Assembly (NCBI GenBank): GCA_002707155.1
Contig: PAME01000001.1
Location: 418,029 to 482,028, forward strand
Source: Crocinitomicaceae bacterium
Lineage (GTDB): Bacteria; Bacteroidota; Bacteroidia; Flavobacteriales_G; Salibacteraceae
Reading direction: 5' to 3'
Length of the DNA: 64,000 nt
The position numbers and the translations under genes were made by a program. Position 1 is the first letter of the stretch, and each line of letters opens with the position of its first letter. This document shows, piece by piece, positions 52,779 through 60,732 of this stretch. The notes under the pieces are model-generated. The model was not told where the DNA came from. It was given only the letters and a program-made list of their open reading frames with translations, and ran no database searches.

Positions 52779-52808
52779 TTGGTAGTATGTAAAGAAAAAA
52801 TAAATTTG
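52779..52808 (+). promoter_or_regulatory. Promoter of tRNA-Met
   Basis: TTG (52779-52781), exactly 19 bases, TAAATTTG (52801-52808) followed by CAGC. Full match to the Bacteroidota consensus. The mature tRNA begins 50 bases downstream. Confidence 0.72.
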
Positions 52809-52858
52809 CAGCTTCGGTTCAAGAGAGGGAGGTCTTAACCATTTTCTTTTCATGAGCA

Positions 52859-52932
52859 GGGCCCATAGCTCAGTTGGTTAGAGCATCTGACTCATAATCA
52901 GAGGGTCGCAGGTTCGAGCCCTGCTGGGCCCA
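52859..52932 (+). tRNA. tRNA-Met (CAT)
   Basis: 74 bases. Acceptor GGGCCCA/TGGGCCC, discriminator A; anticodon stem TCTGA/TCAGA with loop CTCATAA giving anticodon CAT; T-arm GCAGG TTCGAGC CCTGC. The paired first acceptor base pair argues for elongator Met or a lysidine-modified Ile tRNA rather than initiator. Confidence 0.94.
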
Positions 52933-52940
52933 CTAAATGA

Positions 52941-52970
52941 AACCTAGCATGAAAATGCTAGGTTTTTTTA
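52941..52970 (+). terminator. Rho-independent terminator after tRNA-Met
   Basis: AACCTAGCAT, loop GAAA, ATGCTAGGTT, then TTTTTA. Perfect 10-bp stem starting 8 bases after the tRNA. Confidence 0.9.
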
Positions 52971-53116
52971 TTCTACATAGTTGTGAATTGCTGTTACATC
53001 ATTTTTAGTCCATCGATAAACAAATATTACATTGGAGCAACTCATGAGGGTTTCGCTACTCGACTTGAAAACCATAATTCCGTGAAATACGGCAGCAAAA
53101 GTTATTCTTCCATTAC

Positions 53117-53746
53117 CTAAAACTCTGGCACATCCTCAACTCTCGCATAAGGATATGAATCTAAAAACTCTAGTTTGTAATAAGAATTCAATCCAGAAAT
53201 ACCTGCAGATGCTGCTTTTTCTAGATTGATATAACCAGTTTCATTTATAGCATTGTCCGGAATAATTACGTGCTGAATTTCTCCCACAAGCATTTTAGTA
53301 TTTGAACTTTTAATTTCAATTTCTTCCACTAGTTTAAGGCCCATTTTAATGTTACTTTCCTCAACAAATGGAGCCTTGAAACCCTCAATATATTGTTCCG
53401 TAAAGCCACATCGATCGAATTCAGAAATGTCAGTATCGAATTTGGCTGAAGTATAGTGAGCTTGTTCAGCATGGCTGGTCGGAATATGATTAATTGTAAA
53501 ATAGCCGTTCTCACAAATATTATTATAAGTATCTCTTTTTACTTCGCCATGCGGGCGCATTATAAAGCCAATTAGCCCGGGTTTACTCGATAAATGCACA
53601 ACTGAACTTATTATTGCCAAGTTCGTTTTACCATCATTAGAAATACTGCCTACAATATTTCCTGGCTTAATTCCAGTCAAAGAATTAATCATATTTAGCC
53701 TTTTAATTCTATCTGAGTCTAGTATGTCTTGTTTCGTTAGATGCAT
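53117..53746 (-). CDS. Flavin reductase family protein
   Basis: 209 residues from ATG 53746 (MHLTKQDILDSDRIKR). Split-barrel FMN-binding fold typical of flavin reductases and of DIM6/NTAB-type proteins: MINSLTGIKPGNIVGSIS, NLAIISSVVHLSSKPGLIGFI, FTINHI and HAEQAHYTSAKF. It would reduce flavin with NAD(P)H or act as an FMN oxidoreductase. It starts 10 bases after the ferredoxin stop, so the two are probably one operon, opposite an AraC regulator. The 184-base region before it toward tRNA-Met holds nothing I can name. Confidence 0.84.
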   Translation of the reverse strand: MHLTKQDILDSDRIKRLNMINSLTGIKPGNIVGSISNDGKTNLAIISSVVHLSSKPGLIGFIMRPHGEVKRDTYNNICENGYFTINHIPTSHAEQAHYTSAKFDTDISEFDRCGFTEQYIEGFKAPFVEESNIKMGLKLVEEIEIKSSNTKMLVGEIQHVIIPDNAINETGYINLEKAASAGISGLNSYYKLEFLDSYPYARVEDVPEF

Positions 53747-53756
53747 CTTTTGTTTT

Positions 53757-54143
53757 TTATTTAATTCGACTTCCCCAAAAACCAGCATGTTTCACCAATT
53801 TTAAATTTGAGTTTACTTTAATTTGGCAGGCCAATCGAAGCCTATTTTCAGGCTTATGAGGAGGAAAGTTAAGCCTTAGTTTCTCAACTTTTGTTTTTGG
53901 GTTAACATCACCTGTAATTTCCAATGCGCAGGTTCCACAGCTTCCCAATCCTTTACAATTCAGATATGTAGCAGCCCCATTATGTGGACTTAGTTTATTC
54001 TTGAGCAGAACATTTCGAAGAACTTCGCCTTCTGACGCATCAAACTCTTGATTCTTAAATTGAATGCGGTATTTTTTTTTTCTATCCGTCAAAGTAGCCC
54101 TTTGTATTCTAACCAATGGACAACAAAAAGGTTTTAGATTCAT
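53757..54143 (-). CDS. 2Fe-2S ferredoxin
   Basis: Up to 128 residues. Plant-type cluster motif LNCKGLGSCGTC with the fourth Cys in LRLACQ, giving the C-x5-C-x2-C spacing. The ATG at 54143 would add a Cys-rich unusual N-terminus overlapping the AraC 5' region; a TTG at 54092 (TDRKKKYRIQF) is a reasonable alternative and aligns better with family starts. Codons just after that TTG contain a run of ten A. It likely passes electrons to a partner, perhaps with the flavin reductase 10 bases downstream. Confidence 0.84.
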   Translation of the reverse strand: MNLKPFCCPLVRIQRATLTDRKKKYRIQFKNQEFDASEGEVLRNVLLKNKLSPHNGAATYLNCKGLGSCGTCALEITGDVNPKTKVEKLRLNFPPHKPENRLRLACQIKVNSNLKLVKHAGFWGSRIK

Positions 54144-54199
54144 TTCTGGACTTTTTCAGAAAGTACTTAACTGTAATATCTTTCACCTTTGTGCATATC

Positions 54200-55033
54200 A
54201 TGACTGAAACAGGATTAATACAATTTAGAGGAATGCCGCTTTTTCAAAGAGCAAAAATGTTGGCTCCAGGAACTAAACTAAATAACCTTCAAGACATAGC
54301 TTGTTTTTTCTACATTGTGCAAGGAAACTATGAGGCAGTTGAATCGAACGGAAAGTTTCGAATTACCGCCAAAGAAGCCTTACTGAAAAAATGTGGAAAT
54401 TACATTGCTCGATTTTTTGGATCGGAACAAAGCAACGAATGCGAAGCAGTGGCAGTTTATCTATATCCAGATTTGCTACAAGAGTTGTACAAAAATGAAC
54501 TTCCAGAGTTTTTAAAACAGTCAGACAAAATCATTCCTCCCTCAAAGATTGTTGCCGACGATATGATTGAGAAATACATGAGCAACTTATTCGATTATTT
54601 CGACAACCCTGAAATTGTTGATGAGGAATTGGCATTGCACAAAGTAAAAGAGTTGGTTATGCTTTTGCTAAGGTCAGAGCAATATGAAAGTGTTCAGCAA
54701 TTTTTGTCTGAACTTTTTTCACCGGGAGTATTATCCTTCCAATCTGTAATAGAAAACAACCTATATAGCGGCCTTAGTCTTGAGGAATTAGCCTTTGTGT
54801 GCAATAAGAGTTTATCGAGTTTTAAGCGTGAGTTCAACCGAGTTTATAAGAAGTCGCCTGCAAAGTATATCAAGAACAGAAAGTTAGAAAAAGCAGCTCA
54901 ATTACTCAATTCAACTGTTGAAGCAATTTCAAATATCGCCTACGATTGTGGGTTTCAAGATGTGACTACTTTTTCAGCAACCTTTCATGAAAAGTATGGA
55001 GTTGCGCCTTCGAAATATAGGGCTACTGCTTAA
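54200..55033 (+). CDS. AraC-family transcriptional regulator
   Basis: 277 residues from ATG 54200 (MTETGLIQFRGMPLFQRAK); an ATG at 54116 is in frame but overlaps the ferredoxin gene and is less likely. The N-terminal domain resembles an effector-binding region. The C-terminal domain (about 185-275) is a two-helix-turn-helix AraC module: LEELAFVCNKSLSSFKREF, KSPAKYIKNRKLEKAAQLL, then ISNIAYDCGFQDVTTFSATFHEKYG, all standard (the last given by position). Divergent from ferredoxin-flavin reductase, so it may control that pair, but no target site is evident. Its 3' end overlaps the broken LRR gene by 11 bases. Confidence 0.88.
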   Translation: MTETGLIQFRGMPLFQRAKMLAPGTKLNNLQDIACFFYIVQGNYEAVESNGKFRITAKEALLKKCGNYIARFFGSEQSNECEAVAVYLYPDLLQELYKNELPEFLKQSDKIIPPSKIVADDMIEKYMSNLFDYFDNPEIVDEELALHKVKELVMLLLRSEQYESVQQFLSELFSPGVLSFQSVIENNLYSGLSLEELAFVCNKSLSSFKREFNRVYKKSPAKYIKNRKLEKAAQLLNSTVEAISNIAYDCGFQDVTTFSATFHEKYGVAPSKYRATA

Positions 55034-56354
55034 CTAATATTGTAGAGTGAAGTTCATTATTACTTCCTAACAAAACAGAATACAATCCGGGTTTTAGGTA
55101 AGAAATATCTAGTTGTTCTTTTGAGGTTACTTGTTGTTCAAAAAGAGTTTCACCTAGGCTATTAATTATTCGAATTTTCTTTTGTCCGTAAAAACCTGAA
55201 AGAGTAATTTGGTTGGAAGTAGGATTTGGATATAAATTAATATGTTGATTAATTGGCTCATTAATAGAAATAGTTTCATCAGATTCAATAACACAGAGGG
55301 GTGAGAATTTTGTATGACTATCCACTTGCCGCCAATTGAGTTTACTGTACGCCGTATCATCAACTTGTATGCAATATAAGGAAGGACTATTTTCACTTTC
55401 AAAATGAATTATGGAGCTGTTGTTGTCATTTTGAATGTTAATTGTTTCAAGCTCATTACTACTGATGTAGAACACAAGTAATTTCTTTGAATTCGAAAGA
55501 TTAAGATGTTTAATAGGGTTGCCAATACTATAGAAAGAGACAAGATCAAACATGGAATCAGTCTGAAGTGTAGTAATGTTATTTCCTGACACAACAAGTC
55601 TATTAATCGAACCGGGGTCTTCAAAAGTCAAATCGGTCATTTGATTGTCAGCACATGCTTCTACAGTGGCGAAACCAGCTAAGCTCCCAGGAATATGTAA
55701 AGATTTAATTTGATTTTTAGAACAGATAAAATTTATAATAATTGGCCACAAATTAAAATTTATAGGAATATGAGTGAGGTTATTAGAATCTACAACAAAA
55801 CTTACTAAATTCTTATATCCAGAAGGGCAGTACTTTATGCTATCTAGATTACAGTTAGTTGCTGAGGCACCGTTAAGCAGTTTATTCTTACTAATGTCTA
55901 AAATTTTAATGCTGTTTCCAGAAATGCCGAAAGACCTTAAACTATCCAAAGTGCTAATATCTATACTGGTTAATTTATTTTCTCTTAGTCCTAGATCAGT
56001 TAAATTTTTCTCCAATTTTATATAAGATATATTATTTCGATCTGCTGCTAGTGTTCTTAGGTTGACCATTCCTTCTATATCGATGGAATCAATTTGGTTC
56101 TAACGGCAGTAAAAAGATACAAGGTTTGTAAAGGCCTTTATTCCTTCTACGCTTTTAATATTCTTATTTATACAAACAATATTCATCCGGGGAGATGAGC
56201 TGGCCTCTGTAATTTGAATCTCGCCGTCTTTGTTTGTATTTATAATAGTATCAGCTAACAGGAAGTTTTTGAAGTTGGTATCAGGGATAAATACAATTTG
56301 GCTAGCAGAAACTAGGCTCATCAGTATAAATGGAAGTATTAGAAGATTTTTCAT
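55023..56354 (-). pseudogene. T9SS leucine-rich-repeat protein interrupted by an in-frame TAG
   Basis: From ATG 56354 (MKNLLILPFILMSLVSAS, signal peptide) the frame reads VFIPDTNFKNFLLADTIINT, an LRR region, then stops at TAG (56102-56100) in FYCR-stop-NQIDSID. The same frame continues without interruption to 55023 with LRR units and a complete T9SS type A sorting domain (INLYPNPTSNQ to GLYSVLL). About 443 codons in total. One base change from a sense codon such as AAG would restore a normal protein. Without suppression, the signal peptide and sorting domain are separated, so export of the full protein fails. Function would be a secreted LRR surface protein. Confidence 0.8.
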
Positions 56355-56486
56355 GTTGATTAATTTAAGATTTAACACAATAATAAGAAACCTAATTGAC
56401 CCAAATCAGCAATTAGTTGACCTTTTGCAGCAATACAATCGTCTGAAATTCAGTGACATTTTCCTTGTAAATAAAAACAACTCATT

Positions 56487-57092
56487 ATGAAAAAGGTATT
56501 AACACTATTAATTATGGCAACAATTACAAGTTCAGCAATGGCGCAAGTGCCAGCAAAACACAAAAAGATTAAAATGACAAAAACCAGTGGAATCATCAAT
56601 GTTTCTGCTGTTGATTTATGGGAAATAGTCGGTCCAGGATTTAGCAATGTTGGAGTATGGGCAAGTTCAGTTGATCACGCGGTAACCGCTGGCGAACCAA
56701 AATTTGAAGGGGCAACTTGTAGCGAACGCACTTGTGATTTGAATGCAAAAGGGTTTGATAAAATTTTGGAAATCATTACTATTTAGAATCCTAAGGATCG
56801 AATTCTAGCTTTTGACGTTATTGAAGGATTACCGGGGTTTGTATACGTAACAAATAGCAACTGGGCCATTAAGGAAATTGCTCCAGGTCAATCGCAAATT
56901 GAGATTACGGTTACTATAAAGGCAAAACGTTTTATGGGCTCTTTAATGGGAGGGATGTTTAAAGCTAATTTGAATAAAGCTATTCCTACAATAATTCAAG
57001 ATCTTACCATTTACGCAGAAACAGGTGAGATATCAGATACTAAAAAGAAAAGAAAAGAGAAAATGGACAAGAAGTTGGTGGCGGCTAAATAG
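56487..57092 (+). pseudogene. SRPBCC-family secreted protein interrupted by an in-frame TAG
   Basis: Signal peptide MKKVLTLLIMATITSSAMAQ, then a START/Bet v1-like (SRPBCC) domain: TSGIINVSAVDLWEIVGPGF. At codon 100 a TAG (56784-56786) interrupts the frame in ILEIITI-stop-NPKDRILAFDV. The same frame then runs on through EGLPGFVYVTNSNW, IEITVTIKAKRF and a Lys-rich tail to a TAG at 57090. Relatives have Tyr near this position, one base from TAG. The fold cannot close without the second half. Nonsense mutation is the simplest view; the neighbouring LRR gene has the same defect. A terminator follows at 57115. Confidence 0.78.
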
Positions 57093-57114
57093 ATTCAATT
57101 CAATAAGATTGTAG

Positions 57115-57144
57115 AAGGGCGACTCGCATGGGTTGCCCTTTTTT
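57115..57144 (+). terminator. Rho-independent terminator after the SRPBCC gene
   Basis: AAGGGCGA ... TTGCCCTT with a 10-base loop, followed by TTTT. The stem is eight pairs including one G-T. It lies 22 bases after the final stop. Confidence 0.7.
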
Positions 57145-57164
57145 GTTGCGATTTTCTAAATACG

Positions 57165-57248
57165 GTCATTCCGTGAGTTGAATTGAGCCATTCCGATAGT
57201 TATCGGAAGAGGAACGAAATTGCTAGCGAATTTTCTGCACGGAATGAC
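57165..57248. repeat. 84-base element with terminal inverted repeats and an inner palindrome
   Basis: Ends GTCATTCCGTG (57165-57175) and CACGGAATGAC (57238-57248) are exact inverse copies. Inside, TTCCGATAGTTATCGGAA (57191-57208) has 8-base arms. It looks like a small palindromic unit or MITE remnant; it lies in the spacer between the SRPBCC and hemW genes. Flanking target duplications were not evident. Confidence 0.6.
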
Positions 57249-57266
57249 GAAAATTAAGAATGGGAG

Positions 57267-58394
57267 TTACTCAAAAAACAAATCAGAGGTAATTCCATCC
57301 AGCAGTACTTTACCTTTTGGGGTAACGAATAATCGATTTTGGTCTAATGCCAAGTATTGTTTTGACAGAGCGTTAGCACTTTCTTGCAGTAAAACGGCTA
57401 AACGTTTTTTTCCAAAATTATTTTCGAAATGATTCAAATCTATTCCTTCAACGGTTCGTAAACCGGTCATTATAAACTCGTTTATCCTGTCAATTAGAGA
57501 TAAAGTTTCGCTTTCAAAGTGGGTTTTATTTTCTCGAATAAGGTCAACGTATTTTTTGGTATTGGCAATATTCCAACTTCTACTTGTTCCATTAAAGGAG
57601 TGAGCAGATGGTCCAAAACCCAAGTAGTGGATTCCTTTCCAATAACTGGAATTGTGCTTCGAACGAAAACCTTGTTTTGCAAAATTGGAGGTTTCATAAT
57701 GTTCAAATCCCGCTTTTGATAGCAGGTCTACTAATAAATTATGTTGCAATACAACTTCGTCATCTGATGGAATACTTACGCGTCCTTTAGAAACCAAATG
57801 CGCAAGTGGAGTTCCAGTCTCGATAGTTAGGTTGTAAGCCGAAATGTGCTCTGGATTTAGTTTCAGTGCTTGCTGAATGTTGTTTTGCCAATCTTCAATC
57901 GAACTATCTGGCAAACCATAAATAAGGTCGATACTTATGTTATTAAACCCCGATACTCTGGCTAGAGAAATACAGTTTTTAGCTTCAGCAGCATTATGAG
58001 CACGATTCATCAACGTTAAGTCTTCATTTTTAAAAGACTGAATGCCAATACTTAATCGATTGGCTCCAATTTCTGAAAGCTGTTTTAAATAGTCTTCGGT
58101 TAAATTATCTGGATTTGTTTCAACTGTAATTTCTACATTTCCTGTTACCGAATAATTCATTTGAATGGCCTCAATTATTGAGTTCAATTCTTGAGTTGAA
58201 AGCTGAGAGGGAGTTCCTCCACCAAAGTAGATGGTCTCAATAGTTTGATTTTCCAAGTATGCTGTTCTAGATTCGATTTCTTCTAGAAGTGCTTTTATAA
58301 ATTCTTGTTTATCTAATAAATGAACGGTGAAGTAAAAGTCACAATAACTACAAGCTTGTTTGCAATACGGAATGTGAATGTAAATACCAGCCAT
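57267..58394 (-). CDS. hemW: Radical SAM haem chaperone HemW
   Basis: 375 residues. It starts MAGIYIHIPYCKQACSYCDF, the radical SAM C-x3-C-x2-C motif with the extra Cys next to it, as in HemN/HemW. Distinguishing HemW, it has KHNSSYWKG, the HNxxYW haem-binding motif, and lacks the HemN N-terminal extension. EPISKGR-type and NEFIMTGLRTVEGID segments complete the family. HemW delivers haem to respiratory enzymes rather than oxidising coproporphyrinogen. It follows the kinase gene by 10 bases, possibly in one transcript. Confidence 0.92.
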   Translation of the reverse strand: MAGIYIHIPYCKQACSYCDFYFTVHLLDKQEFIKALLEEIESRTAYLENQTIETIYFGGGTPSQLSTQELNSIIEAIQMNYSVTGNVEITVETNPDNLTEDYLKQLSEIGANRLSIGIQSFKNEDLTLMNRAHNAAEAKNCISLARVSGFNNISIDLIYGLPDSSIEDWQNNIQQALKLNPEHISAYNLTIETGTPLAHLVSKGRVSIPSDDEVVLQHNLLVDLLSKAGFEHYETSNFAKQGFRSKHNSSYWKGIHYLGFGPSAHSFNGTSRSWNIANTKKYVDLIRENKTHFESETLSLIDRINEFIMTGLRTVEGIDLNHFENNFGKKRLAVLLQESANALSKQYLALDQNRLFVTPKGKVLLDGITSDLFFE

Positions 58395-58404
58395 TACCTA
58401 TATT

Positions 58405-59913
58405 CTAGGCTCTTTGAAGGGTAATTCGAAAGGTGGTTCCTTCGTTCACCTTGGAAGATTTTACGAATATTTTACCACAGTGGTATTCTTCAATAATTCG
58501 TTTGGATAGCGTTAAGCCAAGTCCCCACCCTCGTTTTTTAGAAGTTACACCCGGGTTAAAAACCGTTTTTCTGTGTTGAGGCGTCATTCCCTTTCCAGTA
58601 TCTTCAATATCAAGGTGAATCATTTCATTTTCTTCCACAATACTTAGGGTAAGTTTTCCTTGACCTCCCATGGCATCAATTGCATTGCGGACTAAATTTT
58701 CAATAACCCAATTAAATAGTGCTTCATTCATTTTAACGAGCCTATTTCCAGAAGTATGGTCCTTGATACTAAACAGTACTTTTTTGGAACTGCGCACTTC
58801 GTGGTAGGCAATTGAACGCTGAATTACTTTTTTTAAGTCCAAAGGTTGTAGTTCAGGAATCGACCCAATTTTAGAAAACCGATCAGTTATTATTTCAAGA
58901 CGCTGCACATCTTTTTCGAGTTCGTTCGCAAGCGTCATGTCTTCACCTTTTGATTTAATGTATTCTACCCAACCTAATAATGAACTGAGTGGAGTACCTA
59001 ATTGATGTGCTGTTTCTTTGGCCATTCCAACCCATACACGGTTTTGTTCTGCCCGACGAGAGGTACTAAAAAAGTAATAGCCTATAAGAATAAATAATCC
59101 AACCACCCCAAACTGAATGAAAGGGTAGTAGCGCAATTGGGTTAAAATCCATGAGTCTTGATACATTACATAACTCTCTTTATCTTGAAGCATGATTTTA
59201 ATCGGAGCATTTGAAGCTTTCATGCTTTCAATCAGTTCAGCCACTTTTTCGGGTGAATTGAAGGTGCTGGAGTCAAGGTTTCCTGCGAATAAAATATCAT
59301 TTTGTGATTGATTGGTAACTACGGTAGGAACACTAGCGCTGTTTGAGACAACCTCACTAATAAAAGATTGCTGTAAGTCTGAAAAAGTCTGCTTTAGCTC
59401 TTCAAATAATCGGGAGTCTTTATAGTAGAGATAATCAAGCTGGTTACCTAGATATTTGATTTCAATAGGGTCGTAAAGCGCACGCATTATCTTAATTTCT
59501 TGCTGAACCGCTGCGTCATCACCCTTCATTTCTTTGGGTAAGTTTCGAGTTGCTTTTACTGTTCCATCTTGCCCCGTCCAAATAACAGGCACGGTGGTGT
59601 TATCCGTTAAAATTTTTGTTAGAAAGGGAAGGTCAAGGTTGTTTGAAGAACTGGATAAGCGTTTGTTGGCTTCAACCCAAAGTTCTACTTTCTTGCGCTC
59701 TTCTTCTCTTAACTCGCGAAATAGTCGTTCAGTGTAATTCACCAATCGCGCTTTTTTCTTTACGGCTTCTGCCCAAAGTTCAACTTGCTTCCGTTGTTCT
59801 TTCGAAATATTTTGGACCAAACGATTTGTATACCAGAAAGATGCAGCTATAATGACAGCAGCAAAGGCCAATAAGAGCTTTTTCCAGTTTTGTTTTTGTT
59901 TGTAGATGTCCAT
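58405..59913 (-). CDS. Orphan sensor histidine kinase
   Basis: 502 residues. Membrane helices at 12-29 and about 268-288 bracket a 235-residue extracytoplasmic sensor. That sensor starts with a duplicated helix (see the repeat entry). The kinase core has AKETAHQLGTPLSSLLGW with phospho-acceptor His near 305, N-box NLVRNAIDAMGG, DTGKGMT and GWGLGLTLSKRI, all intact, so it should autophosphorylate. No response regulator is adjacent; hemW follows 10 bases later. Signal and partner unknown. Periplasmic Trp in WTGQDGTVKATRN hints at a PAS-like fold, uncertain. Confidence 0.88.
   Translation of the reverse strand: MDIYKQKQNWKKLLLAFAAVIIAASFWYTNRLVQNISKEQRKQVELWAEAVKKKARLVNYTERLFRELREEERKKVELWVEANKRLSSSSNNLDLPFLTKILTDNTTVPVIWTGQDGTVKATRNLPKEMKGDDAAVQQEIKIMRALYDPIEIKYLGNQLDYLYYKDSRLFEELKQTFSDLQQSFISEVVSNSASVPTVVTNQSQNDILFAGNLDSSTFNSPEKVAELIESMKASNAPIKIMLQDKESYVMYQDSWILTQLRYYPFIQFGVVGLFILIGYYFFSTSRRAEQNRVWVGMAKETAHQLGTPLSSLLGWVEYIKSKGEDMTLANELEKDVQRLEIITDRFSKIGSIPELQPLDLKKVIQRSIAYHEVRSSKKVLFSIKDHTSGNRLVKMNEALFNWVIENLVRNAIDAMGGQGKLTLSIVEENEMIHLDIEDTGKGMTPQHRKTVFNPGVTSKKRGWGLGLTLSKRIIEEYHCGKIFVKSSKVNEGTTFRITLQRA
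59656..59831 (-). repeat. 32-residue internal duplication in the kinase sensor N-terminus
   Basis: Residues 29-54 (TNRLVQNISKEQ, RKQVELWAEAVKKK) are repeated at 61-86 (TERLFRELREEE, RKKVELWVEANKRL) with a constant 32-residue offset. Both are charged amphipathic helices directly outside the first membrane segment. Confidence 0.65.
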
Positions 59914-59953
59914 TTGGGGTAAAGGTAATCAGTGTTATCGAAATACTATCAGG

Positions 59954-59978
59954 TCACTCTGAACTTGTTTCAGAATCT
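59954..59978. repeat. Short palindromic repeat, GTCAnnCTGAA family copy 2
   Basis: GTCACTCTGAACTTG then TTTCAGAATC; arms TCTGAA and TTCAGA around a five-base loop. Shares GTCAnnCTGAAyTTrTTTCAG with the copy at 52105. It lies in the 80-base gap between truB and the kinase. Confidence 0.6.
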
Positions 59979-59993
59979 CGCTTCGTTAACGCT

Positions 59994-60722
59994 TTAATCT
60001 GGAATTGTTATAGACTCAATCATAGAAACGGTTTCCTCAACACTTAAAGCATTTTCAACAGAATACTCCCCTATGGCAGTGCGTCTGAGTGAACTTAAAA
60101 ACCCACCACAGCCCAATGCTTTTCCTAAATCGTGAGCCAAACTTCGAATGTAGGTCCCTTTTGAGCAAACAACTTCAAACGCACAGTCCAGTCCTCCTTC
60201 AACATGTTTGCTGGGTGCAATAGTTGAAATGGAATAACTAATAATTTCAATTTCTCTTGCGGGTAAATCTGCCGAAAAACCTTTGCGTGCCAATTCATAA
60301 GACTTCTTTCCATTCTTTTTAATGGCGCTAAAATCCGGCGGAAACTGTTGAATTTTACCAACGAAAGGTTCAGTCGCTTTTTGCAATTCTATTAAAGAAA
60401 ATGTTACGGTACCTCCACTCGATTCTATTTCAGTTTCCAAATCATAACTTGGTGTAGTTCCTCCGAGAGTAATAGTACCCGTATAAGTTTTTGGTAAACC
60501 CATATATTCGTTAATGGCTTTTGTTTTTTTACCTGTGCAAATAATTAATAGCCCGGTTGCAAGTGGATCCAATGTGCCAGCATGTCCTACTTTATGCTTT
60601 TTCACCTCAAGGGCGCGTTTTAAATTGTAACGCAATTTATTGACAACATCAAAGGAAGTCCAAGTAAGTGGTTTGTCGACTAATAGAACACTTCCTTCCT
60701 TAAAGTTAGGTCGTTCTAGCAT
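59994..60722 (-). CDS. truB: tRNA pseudouridine(55) synthase TruB
   Basis: 242 residues. It makes pseudouridine 55 in the T-loop of tRNA. DKPLTWTSFDVVNKLR, HAGTLDPLATGLLI with the catalytic Asp, YTGTITLGGTTPSYD, PPDFSAIKKNGKKSYELARKG and CSKGTYIRSLAHDLG are diagnostic. Length matches the short Bacteroidota form without a PUA domain. Last gene of ftsX-DUF3098-uppP-truB, starting 10 bases after the uppP stop. Confidence 0.97.
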   Translation of the reverse strand: MLERPNFKEGSVLLVDKPLTWTSFDVVNKLRYNLKRALEVKKHKVGHAGTLDPLATGLLIICTGKKTKAINEYMGLPKTYTGTITLGGTTPSYDLETEIESSGGTVTFSLIELQKATEPFVGKIQQFPPDFSAIKKNGKKSYELARKGFSADLPAREIEIISYSISTIAPSKHVEGGLDCAFEVVCSKGTYIRSLAHDLGKALGCGGFLSSLRRTAIGEYSVENALSVEETVSMIESITIPD

Positions 60723-60732
60723 GGTTTAGAAA

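Noticed and set aside
55023..57092. General TAG recoding to a sense codon
   Set aside because: Many intact genes in the window end in TAG with normal C-termini, including hmgA, tdh and the di-haem peroxidase.
57165..57248. Insertion sequence remnant with transposase
   Set aside because: The unit is only 84 bases and encodes nothing; no transposase is found in the window.
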